From contig JACRFB010000013.1 of NCBI GenBank assembly GCA_016218045.1, positions 124,001 to 188,000 on the forward strand: a stretch of 64,000 nucleotides of DNA. Direction: 5' to 3'. Below, one piece after another: positions 35,719 to 44,949 of the stretch; the stretch's first letter is position 1; each line of letters begins with the position of its first letter. The translations under genes were made by a program, and so were the position numbers. Below the pieces are notes generated by a model. It saw only the letters and a list, made by a program, of their open reading frames with translations, was not told where the DNA came from and did not search any database. The DNA comes from Ignavibacteriota bacterium (GTDB taxonomy: Bacteria > Bacteroidota > Ignavibacteria > SZUA-365).

Positions 35719-36782
35719 AACCACTTCTTCCTTCTGAAGTACACGAGCATCCCGGCAGCGACAGCAAGCATCAGCGACCACGCAAACGCATACCCCCACG
35801 GCCATTGGATTTCCGGCATATGCGTGAAATTCATCCCGTACACACCCGCAATAAACGACAAGGGAATAAACACGGTTGTGATGATGGTGAGAACCTTCAT
35901 GATTTCGTTCAGACGATTGCTCATCGACGACATGTAGATTTCGGTCATTGCTGACAACATGTCGCGGTACGTCTCGAGCGTGTCGATCACCTGAACGGTG
36001 TGATCATACACGTCGCGAAGGTACAGTTGGGTTCCCTGAGAGACGAGTGGTGAATCGCCCCGCTGAAGAATCGCAAGAACCTCTCGCATCGGCCAAACCG
36101 ACTTGCGGAGATAAATCAACTCGCGCTTGAGTTTGTGTATTGCGCTGAGAGTGCCAGGCGTGGGAACAGCGAGCAGCTCCTCATCGAGTTCCTCAATTCG
36201 TTCGCCGACCGTTTCGAGAATGATGTAGTAGTTGTCCACCACGGCGTCGAGAAGGGCGTAGCAGAGATGATCTGCTCCATTGGCCCGCACTTTGGACTGC
36301 GGATTCTTCAATCGTTCGCGCACGGTGTCAAAAACATCCCCGGCTGCACCCTCTTGGAAGGAAAGCACATAGTCGCGACCAAGGACGATGCTGACTTGCT
36401 CAGGAAGAATCTCCATGCTTCGCGGATCAATGCGGAGCATTTTCACAACGAGAAAAAGGTAGCTCGTGTAGTCCTCAATTTTGAGTCGTTGGTCTGAATT
36501 GACGATGTCTTCCATTGTCAGCAAATGAAGACCGTACGTCTGACCGAGTCGTTCGAGCAGGGACACCTCGTGAATACCCTCGACATTCGTCCATTCGATT
36601 TTCCCGTCCGTGGCGCCACGCAGTCCACATTCCGCGATGGTAAGCCGACGGCTCTCATAACGGTCTGGATCGTAGGTGATACGTTCCGCGGTACTTGTGG
36701 TCGCGCGCGGATCGCCGACGTAGACAAGAGTGCCGGGCGCGAGTCCCGCCTTCGAGGATTGTTTTTTAATGCGTCGTGCCAT
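35715..36782 (-). CDS. corA: CorA family magnesium/cobalt transporter
   Basis: 355 residues. The signature YGMNF lies at the end of the first of two C-terminal membrane segments, and the acidic loop HMPEIQWPW follows. The large N-terminal part forms the cytoplasmic sensor. The protein ends with RRKKWL, the usual positively charged tail. CorA pentamers conduct Mg2+. The gene overlaps mpl by 4 bases, so the pair is translationally coupled. Confidence 0.93.
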   Translation of the reverse strand: MARRIKKQSSKAGLAPGTLVYVGDPRATTSTAERITYDPDRYESRRLTIAECGLRGATDGKIEWTNVEGIHEVSLLERLGQTYGLHLLTMEDIVNSDQRLKIEDYTSYLFLVVKMLRIDPRSMEILPEQVSIVLGRDYVLSFQEGAAGDVFDTVRERLKNPQSKVRANGADHLCYALLDAVVDNYYIILETVGERIEELDEELLAVPTPGTLSAIHKLKRELIYLRKSVWPMREVLAILQRGDSPLVSQGTQLYLRDVYDHTVQVIDTLETYRDMLSAMTEIYMSSMSNRLNEIMKVLTIITTVFIPLSFIAGVYGMNFTHMPEIQWPWGYAFAWSLMLAVAAGMLVYFRRKKWL

Positions 36783-36958
36783 GGAAATCTGCGAGGTCCT
36801 GAGCGGATGTGAAGTGGGAAACTAGGAAGAGGCCGAACGTATTCAAATTTGGCCTGAAGCCCCGGAACGTACATCCGGACGGCGTCTCACCGTGCAACGG
36901 GGTCGCAAGCACCAGAACCCGGCCTGAGATAATCGTCAACTCCGTGACCGGGGAACGT

Positions 36959-38923
36959 TCAACGCTGGGCCATGCGCCGTTCGAGCGAATCGGCGAGTGT
37001 ATGAGCGCCGCGCCAGCGCGACATACGGTAGTAGCGCACCGCGTCGCGGTATTCACCGAGTTTCTCGGCTGTTATTCCCGCAAGCAGGCACCCGTTTGCA
37101 CCGGGGTCTCCGCGCCGACACGATTCCAAATAGGCCCAGATTGCGGCACGGGGATCGTGGTCCTTGAGCAGGTCACCGAGCGCCCGCCATTCGAGCGCCG
37201 CGTTTGCATCCACGGCGAGACCGCGTCTATACAGCCTAATGGCGGCTGCCGTGTCTTCGCGTGCACGCAAGGCCGCCGCCCAGAAGCAGGCCCGGGCAGA
37301 CGCGGGATGCGTCTGAAGAGCCCAGTCCGATAGCCCTCGGTTCTCAGGAGCTGCCTGACGAACGAGCAGAATATATCTCGAATCCGTAGCAAGCACATTA
37401 TGCCAGGAAGAGTCGCGCCTGAGGGGATCCTTCAGATGGTGGTAGGCAAGACCGCGGAGCCATTCGCCTGTCGCGGGTCCTTCGAAAAGTGGAGGCGGAG
37501 TGCCCGAGAGGACGGCCCGAGCATAACGCAGCGCGTGGAGGTTTGCCCTGAAGATGCCGGCCAGGGGAGAATAGCGGGGAAGGATAACGTCCGCGAGTAG
37601 CAGCGATACAACGACCATTACAAGTACACGATGATGCCGTCGTTTTGTCACGTTCGTACTTTCGAGATGCGTTGCGCCGTGTCTCGCGGCTAAACCGAGA
37701 GTTACCCACGGCACCAGTTGCATCCAGGATCCAGCCGGGATCGCCTCCGTTGCAGAGACCGCAACGAAGGCAACACAGGATCCGAGAATGCCCGCTCTGA
37801 GAAAATCGACGGATGGACCGGTCCGCGACCGGGACAGTGGACGGAGTACCGCAATTGCGATCCAGCCCATCAAAAAGGGAGCCAAGACTCCGATTTCGGT
37901 GATGAGTTGAAGCACCTGGTTGTGCGCGTGCGCCGTCACCAGAGCGACGCCACTGCTGAGTGGGTAGAGCCGAATTACGGCGGCGAACGAATCAGGCCCC
38001 AGCCCTGTGAGCGGAAAATCCCGAATCGCAAACAGGGCACGAGTCCACAACTCCGTTCGGGATGTAAATACTGTTTCGGCGGAAAATCCGGTTGATTTCC
38101 CCGCGAAAATAAAAGCATCCAAAGTGGAATCGGGGCCGACGGCAAACACCAAGCCCATACACGTGAGGATCAGGCCTCCCAGGACGATTCTACCCTCCCT
38201 ACCCCCGAGCCATAATGCAACAGACAATCCGACCGCTGTTGCGATGAGAGCGCTTCGTGATTGCGTTATCAGGGTCACGCTTACAAGGATAAAAGGGAGG
38301 CTCATGAGGCCTGCACCTACAACAGGTTGTCGCCACGCGCCTGTTCGCCACATGTCGAGTGCCCCGAGTGTTGCCATCGGCACACCGACCGCGGTGACGA
38401 GTGCGACATGGCCGGGGGAAAATCCGTCGGACGCAGCGCCGGCGCTCTGGAGCTGTGCGAGAACGGGCGCAAGGAATGAAAATTTCACCGCCTGTTTCAT
38501 CATCAGGACGCCGAATATTCCGCACACCCCGGCGAGGCCTGACGCAGCAATCATCGCTGTACGTGTCGTATTGCGATCGATGCGGGAATGGGCAGCGGGA
38601 GGTTCCGCAAGAACGCAGAACACCGCGATGCAGCACCACTGCACAAGCGCACTTCGGCACACAGTCTCAACCTCGAGGGGCGACGTCACGCATCCGAGGG
38701 GAAGCAGGACGCAGGAATACAGCACCAACGGAGGGTTCACCGGACCACCGGTCGTCGCAACGCCACGTCGTCTGTGACGGGCAATGTAATAGATCAACAA
38801 TCCCGCAGCCGAAATGACGAGGAATACTCCCCCGCTTCCCGGCATCAGAAGGCAGACGGCCGCCAGGAGAAGGGTGATCCGTTCGAACGGGGGACGAAAT
38901 ACGGAAACGATGGATGATACCAT
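36959..38923 (-). CDS. O-antigen ligase/polymerase-like membrane protein with TPR tail
   Basis: 654 residues from the ATG at 38923. About a dozen membrane segments precede the Wzy_C motif: TGLGPDSFAAVIRLYPL and AHAHNQVLQLITEIGVLAPF. The last 150 residues hold TPR-like helices (TAAIRLYRRGLAVDANAALEW, YRDAVRYYRMSRWRG). The Wzy_C class covers WaaL ligases and related glycan transferases, while the TPR tail may dock a partner in the periplasm. The ligase/polymerase choice cannot be made from sequence alone. Confidence 0.8.
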   Translation of the reverse strand: MVSSIVSVFRPPFERITLLLAAVCLLMPGSGGVFLVISAAGLLIYYIARHRRRGVATTGGPVNPPLVLYSCVLLPLGCVTSPLEVETVCRSALVQWCCIAVFCVLAEPPAAHSRIDRNTTRTAMIAASGLAGVCGIFGVLMMKQAVKFSFLAPVLAQLQSAGAASDGFSPGHVALVTAVGVPMATLGALDMWRTGAWRQPVVGAGLMSLPFILVSVTLITQSRSALIATAVGLSVALWLGGREGRIVLGGLILTCMGLVFAVGPDSTLDAFIFAGKSTGFSAETVFTSRTELWTRALFAIRDFPLTGLGPDSFAAVIRLYPLSSGVALVTAHAHNQVLQLITEIGVLAPFLMGWIAIAVLRPLSRSRTGPSVDFLRAGILGSCVAFVAVSATEAIPAGSWMQLVPWVTLGLAARHGATHLESTNVTKRRHHRVLVMVVVSLLLADVILPRYSPLAGIFRANLHALRYARAVLSGTPPPLFEGPATGEWLRGLAYHHLKDPLRRDSSWHNVLATDSRYILLVRQAAPENRGLSDWALQTHPASARACFWAAALRAREDTAAAIRLYRRGLAVDANAALEWRALGDLLKDHDPRAAIWAYLESCRRGDPGANGCLLAGITAEKLGEYRDAVRYYRMSRWRGAHTLADSLERRMAQR

Positions 38924-38965
38924 GAACAATGTGATTCGCTCGAATCTACATACTTCGCAAAAGAA

Positions 38966-38990
38966 AAGCGCCGCTTTACGAGCGGCGCTT
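38966..38990 (-). terminator. Rho-independent terminator after the M16 pair
   Basis: Perfect 10-bp stem AGCGCCGCTT-type (38966-38975 with 38981-38990), 5-base loop, then TTTTCTTTT on the minus strand. It closes the M16 peptidase unit. Confidence 0.88.
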
Positions 38991-39033
38991 CCTGTTCTTC
39001 CTTTCAGTCCCGCACATTTATGGACTGGGTGGG

Positions 39034-40488
39034 TCACTCGTATCCGAGAGCATCCTCGACACTGATAACCTTGACATCGCCCAGTTTCAGAGCTCGCACT
39101 CCATATTCGATTTCCTTGCGGTCACCCACGATGATGATTTCTATTGCGTCCGGGTCGACGTACTGAGCCGCGACACGCCTCACATCGTCGGCAGTAACAG
39201 CCAGGATGGAGGGGACAAAAGTCGAGAAATAGTTGGACGGAAGACCGTGCTCCACCAATTCCTCCACCTCGCCCGCGATCCCACCTACTGTTTCAAAATT
39301 CTGAGGATAGCCATATGCAACATAGTTTTTGGCGCGGAGAATTTCCTCTTCCGATGCCGGTTCTCGAATGGCACGGAGTTCATTCATGAACTCTGCGAGC
39401 GCCTTATCGGTGACAGCAGTCTGGACTCCGGCACCTGCAATAAACGGACCCGGTCCCTTCCGAAACGCAAATGAAGATCGGGCACCGTACGTGTATCCGT
39501 TTTTCTCGCGAAGGTTCTGGTTCAAACGCGAGCTGAACGATCCACCGAGAAGGGTATTCATCACCATCAGTGCATAATAGTCCGGCGTAGCGCGAACCGG
39601 ACCGACGCGCACGATGCGGATTTCGGATTGGGCAGCACCAGGTTTATCGACAATTACAATGCGTCGCTGCTTCACTTGCTGAACAGTAGGCAACGCAGGC
39701 GTCGACCCCGGCCCTTTGGAAAGCTTTCCGAAATACGTTTCAAGGCGGGAGAGCAGAGCCGATGAGGCGACGTCTCCAGCGACGATAATATTCAGATTCG
39801 CCGTGTTGATGTATTGTGCATGGAAAGCGCGAATGTCCTCCACACGCATGGCCGCCAGAGACTTCGGATTTCCGATCCCAGGCCGTCCGTATGGATGAGC
39901 ATCACCATACACACGTCTGTTGCAATACACCGATGCGATGGTCCGCGGCTGGTCCTTCCACTGCTTCATTGCAGTGAGCCGTTCAGCCCGCATACGTTCG
40001 AGCTCCGCAGAAGGAAACGTGGGGCGCAGGGCAATATCCGCGAGGAGGGCAAGGGCGTCATCAAGACGGCTCACGGGCGTAAAGAGCGAAACCGTCGTAG
40101 TGTGGTGCGACGCATCGACCGAGATGCGCGCGCCGAGAAAGTCAATCGCATCGGCGAGATCGAGTGCGGAGCGTGCTCCAGCGCCCTCCATCATCATTGC
40201 CGCTGTCAATGAAGCCAGACCCGGCTTCGAGTCCGGATCGTCTGCCGTTCCGCAACGATACATGAGATGGAGCTCTACAAGCGGTGCACTGTGTCTCTCC
40301 ATCACCGAGACGGGGATCCCGTTTCCGAGGGTGAGCGACTGGAGCGCGGGGAGATTCAAAGGACGGACCGCTCCGATTTTTGGAGGTGCCCCGCGGTCTG
40401 CCACTTGAGCGGCGACGGGGAGCGCAGCCCAAATCACAAGAACGAATGCTAGAGGAATAACAGAATGGTTCAACCTTCGTGTGTACAT
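39034..40488 (-). CDS. M16 peptidase subunit lacking the zinc site
   Basis: 484 residues with a signal peptide ending near VAAQ. The fold matches the M16B family, but the zinc motif HxxEH, expected where GLASLTAAMMMEG stands, is replaced by S-L-T-A-A. The partner motif NGYTYGARSSF, which completes the active chamber in heterodimers, is present. It should therefore act as the non-catalytic half beside the upstream gene. It starts 1 base after that gene ends. Exported, so it probably degrades peptides in the periplasm. Confidence 0.88.
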   Translation of the reverse strand: MYTRRLNHSVIPLAFVLVIWAALPVAAQVADRGAPPKIGAVRPLNLPALQSLTLGNGIPVSVMERHSAPLVELHLMYRCGTADDPDSKPGLASLTAAMMMEGAGARSALDLADAIDFLGARISVDASHHTTTVSLFTPVSRLDDALALLADIALRPTFPSAELERMRAERLTAMKQWKDQPRTIASVYCNRRVYGDAHPYGRPGIGNPKSLAAMRVEDIRAFHAQYINTANLNIIVAGDVASSALLSRLETYFGKLSKGPGSTPALPTVQQVKQRRIVIVDKPGAAQSEIRIVRVGPVRATPDYYALMVMNTLLGGSFSSRLNQNLREKNGYTYGARSSFAFRKGPGPFIAGAGVQTAVTDKALAEFMNELRAIREPASEEEILRAKNYVAYGYPQNFETVGGIAGEVEELVEHGLPSNYFSTFVPSILAVTADDVRRVAAQYVDPDAIEIIIVGDRKEIEYGVRALKLGDVKVISVEDALGYE

Positions 40489-40489
40489 G

Positions 40490-41857
40490 TTATTTCCCTC
40501 CCTGCTTTATTGCGGCAAGCTCTGTTTTTCCCTTCGGGACAATACTCAGCACAACACGTGCATCGTCACGCAACCATGTTCTGGCGGCGGCACTCAGATC
40601 CTCCACGCCAATGGCCTTATAGCGTGCAAGATCCTCGTGGAAATAGTCCGGATTCCCGGTGCGCCAGTAGTAGTGGTTGAGAAGGTCCGCCTTTCCGCCG
40701 AAACCGCCGATTCTCTCGAGGCGGGAAAGGAAGGACACCTCGTATTGGTTGATTGCGCGCTGCAATTCACGTTGTGTTGGGGGTTCCTGTTTCAGCTTTT
40801 CCAGTTCCTCCTGCAGGAGCGACTCGATCTCGGAGAGGGTATGCCCTTCACGCGCGGTCACTGTAATCGTGAAATCGGATCCTAGGGACGCTGAACCCTG
40901 CGTAGCGGAGACATCTTGCGCGACTTGGAGGTCGTACACGAGTTTTTTGTACAGACGAGCGTTTTTTCCACCCGCGAGGATGTTGCTGAGGAGATCCATC
41001 TCCGCATCACCGGGTGAAAAGACTGCGGGTGTAAGCCAGGCGATGTACAGCCGCGGGAGCGACACCTTGTCCTCGAGAACGACTCTCTTCTCTTCAGTCA
41101 GGACCGCCGGCGGGGCATCGATGGGAGGGACGGGTCGGCCCTTCGGAATTCCTCCGAACCATTTTTCGACAAGCACTCGCGTATCGCGTAACGTGATATC
41201 GCCGGCAATGGAGAGCGAGGCGTTATTGGGAGCATAATACAGGCGGAAAAATTCCACGACATCTTCAAACGATGCCGCAGAAAGGTCGGCCATTGAACCG
41301 ATTGTCGGCCAAGAGTACGGATGTTTTGCAGGATACAGATTTTCGGCGAGTGCAAGGGAAGCCATACCATACGGCGCGTTCTCGTAAGATTGCCGGCGTT
41401 CGTTTTTTACCACGTCCCGCTGGCCGTCCACTTTTTCTTTCGTCATCGCGTCAACAAGGAAACCCATTCGATCGGAATCGAGGAAGAGAGGCAGCTCGAG
41501 CGCATTACTCGGTACGTTTTCCCAATAATTCGTCCGATCCGGATTGGTGGAGCCGTTATTGTCGCCGCCCACGGCTTCAAGCCACTCATCGAATTTTCCT
41601 TCAGGCACATTCTTTGAACCCTCGAACATGAGATGTTCAAACAAATGGGCAAAACCTGTGCGTCCGGGTTTCTCGTTGCCGGATCCAACGTTGAAGTGCA
41701 GATTGACTGTGACGACGGGCAGACTATGATCTTCATGCAGGATCACATTGAGTCCGTTCGGCAGAACAAATCGCTGGTACGGAACCGCGATCCGCAAATC
41801 CTGGGCGTGTGCGACCGCGCCGGCGAGCAGGAAGAACAGAAGCAGTCGATGCCTCAT
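40490..41857 (-). CDS. M16 peptidase catalytic subunit
   Basis: 455 residues with a signal peptide ending near AVAHAQ. The zinc site HLFEH appears in GFAHLFEHLMFEGS, and the third ligand Glu lies about 75 residues later in VVKNERRQSYENAPYG. It is the active half of an exported M16B heterodimer like pitrilysin-type YmxG/mitochondrial peptidase pairs. Order (active first, inactive second) matches many bacterial pairs. It could clear leader peptides or small periplasmic peptides. Confidence 0.93.
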   Translation of the reverse strand: MRHRLLLFFLLAGAVAHAQDLRIAVPYQRFVLPNGLNVILHEDHSLPVVTVNLHFNVGSGNEKPGRTGFAHLFEHLMFEGSKNVPEGKFDEWLEAVGGDNNGSTNPDRTNYWENVPSNALELPLFLDSDRMGFLVDAMTKEKVDGQRDVVKNERRQSYENAPYGMASLALAENLYPAKHPYSWPTIGSMADLSAASFEDVVEFFRLYYAPNNASLSIAGDITLRDTRVLVEKWFGGIPKGRPVPPIDAPPAVLTEEKRVVLEDKVSLPRLYIAWLTPAVFSPGDAEMDLLSNILAGGKNARLYKKLVYDLQVAQDVSATQGSASLGSDFTITVTAREGHTLSEIESLLQEELEKLKQEPPTQRELQRAINQYEVSFLSRLERIGGFGGKADLLNHYYWRTGNPDYFHEDLARYKAIGVEDLSAAARTWLRDDARVVLSIVPKGKTELAAIKQGGK

Positions 41858-41961
41858 GGGATACTCCTTTTTTAGGAAGATGGGTGCCGATGCGGTGAGG
41901 TCCGGAAAAGAAACGACTCGTCCGCAGTATTCAAGAAGCGTATTTTATCGTGAGATGTCCG

Positions 41962-44097
41962 TCATCTGGAGGCGCTTTCGATGGTAACGGACAGAATGCG
42001 GTCCCCCACTTCGAGCAGATCCGCAACGTTCATGCCTTCAACAACCTGCCCGAATACCGTATACCTTCCATCGAGATGCGGCGCGGCAGAGTGCATGATA
42101 AAAAATTGTGATCCTTCGGTGTCTTTCCCGGAGGATGCTATACCCAGTATGCCGCGGCTGAATGAGCGCGGACTCCATTCCGATCGCAGAGTGAATGGGG
42201 GGCCGCCCGTACCATCGCCGCGTGGATCACCTCCTTGGACGACGAAGTTGGGCACCACACGGTGGAATGTCAGGCCGTTGTAGAATCCCGCGCGCACGAG
42301 ATCAAGGAATGCCGCGACAGTATAGGGCGCATCGTCTGGATAGAGGACCGCGCGAATGTCGCCCCGAGTGGTGCGAATGCGTACTCGTGATTCTGCAAAA
42401 TCCACGAGCCGTTTCCACCCTCCGCGTGGCGGCTGTGAGCTTCGGGTTGCCTGCGCCGATGCAGGGAAACGTATCCCATGTTGGCGGAACACTTTCTGCA
42501 CTGCAGCACGCACAGCCAAATTCTCGTCACGCATCCAAGGCTCGAGTGTGAGTGCCAGTGTCGAATCCGCCAGTTTCCCGAAAGCATCCACCAGAACAGT
42601 TACGGTTTCGACATCGTCACGAGATGAAAATCTCTTGAGCGCACGCATCACCGGCTTGGCGTACGAGGGCGAAGCACAGAGGGAATCACAGAGCGTTTCC
42701 ACGATCGATTGCACTGCCCCAGAATTCTTCGCACCAGAGCCGTGGAACTCAAGCGCATCGAGAAGGCCGTGTTCGAACATCTCGTCGAGACTGTCGCGTA
42801 ATGCAGGAGAGGATGACCTGTGAATACGCCAGCATGCCGACCACGCACCGACTGCCGCCGATGCACGCAACGCGTCGGTGGAAGAAAGGCTTTCATGCAA
42901 CCAATTGAGGAGGGGGGAGTAATTGCGGGCACCCTTCGAGACCGCGATACCTGCGGACTGCAAAACGGCTGCAGTGAAACGCGGTGTACGCGAGATTCCG
43001 ATCAGCAGCTCGATTGAAAATTCGGGAGTGATACTTGCCAGCGTACGGCACGCCTCGTCGCGAACGTCCGCCGAAGCGCTAGTATCCATGAGCTTCTTCA
43101 CCGCGAGCACGACACGCTGGTCCGTCGAGGGAAGACTCGTGATCGCCTGCATGGCCGCCTTCACAACCTGCGTATGATGATCACGCAGCAATACCATCAG
43201 CGCACGCGTGTCGGCTTTTCGATGCTCCGGCACCGCAGCCATCAGAGCGAGACCGCGTGCAGTGTTCACACGTACGCGCCAATCGGGATCCGTGACACGC
43301 GCGATCACAGAATCGTTGAGCGATGTTGCTCGTGTGCGGCCTGCGGCAATCACCGCGTACATCCTTTCATCCGCGTTTGATGAGGCGAGTCCGTCGCGTA
43401 TGAGGTCGGTTTGCGGCACAAGGAGCGCGCTGTCGGCGATACGCATGAAAGCGAACATGGCCGTGCTGCGTAATTCTTCCGCCGCTTGGTCAGGCCGAGA
43501 CTGTCGAAGATCTGACGCCAGCAGATCGGTTCCACCGCGGGATCTGACACCACGAATTGCAAAGCGTGCAATACAACGGGCACGTGCGCAGCGCGCACGC
43601 AGGTCCGCAACCGGCACCAGTGTGATACTGTCGAGCATCGAAGCCGTCGCACAATTACCAAACGCGTCCCATAGTGCATCCAGAACATTTGGATCCTTTT
43701 CATTGCGGAGATGCGCGAACACGGCTCGTTCATAGGGCGAGCCGGGCTTCATCCGCAGGATTTGCCCCGCGGCAAACGCCGCCGCGCGGCGGATGTTCGG
43801 CTTCCCGGCATCCAGCATTGCGATCACCGCTGTGAGCGCAGTATCCGCCTGAACACTTCCGAGAGCAAGTATTGCACGCTCTTCGGCTGCGTCACCTTTC
43901 CCGATGAATGAGAGCACACGAAACACATCCCGCGCGTCGGCGGCCTCGAGAACATCCCGCACCCTGGGATCTCGAATGGCCAGCGGACGCTGGGCCTCGA
44001 GGCGCGTGGTGGACAGGAGGACCAGACAAAGCAACGTGCCGAGACGAATGCATGTCAGTTCTCGAGATACAATCAGCACTCTGAACGATGAAACCAT
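41962..44097 (-). CDS. Exported HEAT-repeat and cyclophilin fusion protein
   Basis: 711 residues from the ATG at 44097, which gives a signal peptide ending in RLEAQ. Residues about 50-540 are repeated alpha-hairpins of HEAT type (ERAILALGSVQ, DWRVRVNTARGLALMAAV, SADVRDEACRTLASI). Residues 572-711 are a cyclophilin: FHRVVPNFVVQGGDP gives the Arg/Phe/Gln of the active site, and GSQFFIMHSAAPHLDGRYTVFG the second half, where the usual Trp is Leu. It could hold clients on the HEAT solenoid while the isomerase works. An upstream TTG-start version adding 87 residues has no signal and is less likely. Confidence 0.85.
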   Translation of the reverse strand: MVSSFRVLIVSRELTCIRLGTLLCLVLLSTTRLEAQRPLAIRDPRVRDVLEAADARDVFRVLSFIGKGDAAEERAILALGSVQADTALTAVIAMLDAGKPNIRRAAAFAAGQILRMKPGSPYERAVFAHLRNEKDPNVLDALWDAFGNCATASMLDSITLVPVADLRARCARARCIARFAIRGVRSRGGTDLLASDLRQSRPDQAAEELRSTAMFAFMRIADSALLVPQTDLIRDGLASSNADERMYAVIAAGRTRATSLNDSVIARVTDPDWRVRVNTARGLALMAAVPEHRKADTRALMVLLRDHHTQVVKAAMQAITSLPSTDQRVVLAVKKLMDTSASADVRDEACRTLASITPEFSIELLIGISRTPRFTAAVLQSAGIAVSKGARNYSPLLNWLHESLSSTDALRASAAVGAWSACWRIHRSSSPALRDSLDEMFEHGLLDALEFHGSGAKNSGAVQSIVETLCDSLCASPSYAKPVMRALKRFSSRDDVETVTVLVDAFGKLADSTLALTLEPWMRDENLAVRAAVQKVFRQHGIRFPASAQATRSSQPPRGGWKRLVDFAESRVRIRTTRGDIRAVLYPDDAPYTVAAFLDLVRAGFYNGLTFHRVVPNFVVQGGDPRGDGTGGPPFTLRSEWSPRSFSRGILGIASSGKDTEGSQFFIMHSAAPHLDGRYTVFGQVVEGMNVADLLEVGDRILSVTIESASR

Positions 44098-44212
44098 TGT
44101 GTTTTGGATGAAAGGGAGCAGTACGGAGCGGTGCCGGGAGAGTTGCGCGAGAGATGCAGGGAATATACATGGGGGGAGAAGAGGAAGCACGCCTGATGCG
44201 TGTACTCGGACA

Positions 44213-44244
44213 TTGACTGTGTCGGCACTTCGTGTGTATTTTCT
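44213..44244 (+). promoter_or_regulatory. Putative FCB-type promoter for the PAS gene
   Basis: TTG at 44213-44215 and TATTTTCT at 44237-44244 are 21 bases apart, which fits the FCB-type pattern TTG / TAnnTTTG loosely. The start codon lies 55 bases further on. The same 200-base stretch must also hold the promoter of the leftward HEAT-cyclophilin gene. Confidence 0.4.
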
Positions 44245-44299
44245 GAAAATGCGGGAAGGACCCGAATTTCGACAAACAAAGCTGCCGAAAAGGGAAATA

Positions 44300-44917
44300 A
44301 TGAGCGAGCCCAGCCACAACGCGCGGTCCGATGAGGATGCACCCGAGGTCTTGCGCAAAAGGATTCTCGCGCTGACCGACGCGAATCAGAAACTGCAGCG
44401 CCTTCTCGAGGAAGCGGAGCACAATCTTGAGGTGACACGGCGCACACTCGAGGCACGCGTAGCCGAACAGATCGTGATGCAAAACGCATGCAAGGCGAAT
44501 GAGGAGCGTTATCGCACATTGATAAGCAACATACCCGGAGTCGTATACCGCTGCGCCAACGATGCGGCATGGACGATGCTGTTTATGAGCGATCAAATCG
44601 AGGAACTGAGCGGATACCCCGCGTCGGACTTTATCGAGAACGCCGTCAGAACATTTTCCAGCATCATTCACCATGACGACATCATTCTTGTGGTCGATGC
44701 CGTGCAGGCGGGTCTGCGGGAACAACGTGCGTACACCATCGAATACAGGATCAAACACCGCGACGGGTCAATACGCTGGGTGTATGAAAAAGGACGGGGG
44801 GTCTTCGATGCGGGAGGAGAATTTCTTTGGCTGGATGGAGCCATCTTCGATATTACGAGCAGGGTGCCCGATGCGAGGAACAGCCGTTGGCGGCTTGATG
44901 AACGTACGCAGGACTGA
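44300..44917 (+). CDS. PAS domain protein without output domain
   Basis: 205 residues from the ATG at 44300 after AAAAGGGA. A coiled coil (about 20-70, KLQRLLEEAEHNLEVTRRTL) leads to one PAS fold with a C-terminal PAC segment (about 75-190; NIPGVVYRCANDA, RIKHRDGSIRWVYEKGRGVFD, LDGAIFDIT). It ends at a stop codon soon after the PAC, with no kinase, cyclase or DNA-binding part. It could sense a small molecule and act through partner binding. Adjacent to a glycosyltransferase gene 32 bases downstream. Confidence 0.8.
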   Translation: MSEPSHNARSDEDAPEVLRKRILALTDANQKLQRLLEEAEHNLEVTRRTLEARVAEQIVMQNACKANEERYRTLISNIPGVVYRCANDAAWTMLFMSDQIEELSGYPASDFIENAVRTFSSIIHHDDIILVVDAVQAGLREQRAYTIEYRIKHRDGSIRWVYEKGRGVFDAGGEFLWLDGAIFDITSRVPDARNSRWRLDERTQD

Positions 44918-44949
44918 AATCGCATCAATCCCGGAACTTCTCAAACCGA

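Noticed and set aside
39034-40488. M16 protein lacking HxxEH as a pseudogene
   Set aside because: The frame is intact and the missing zinc site is expected for the inactive half of an M16B heterodimer, next to its active partner.
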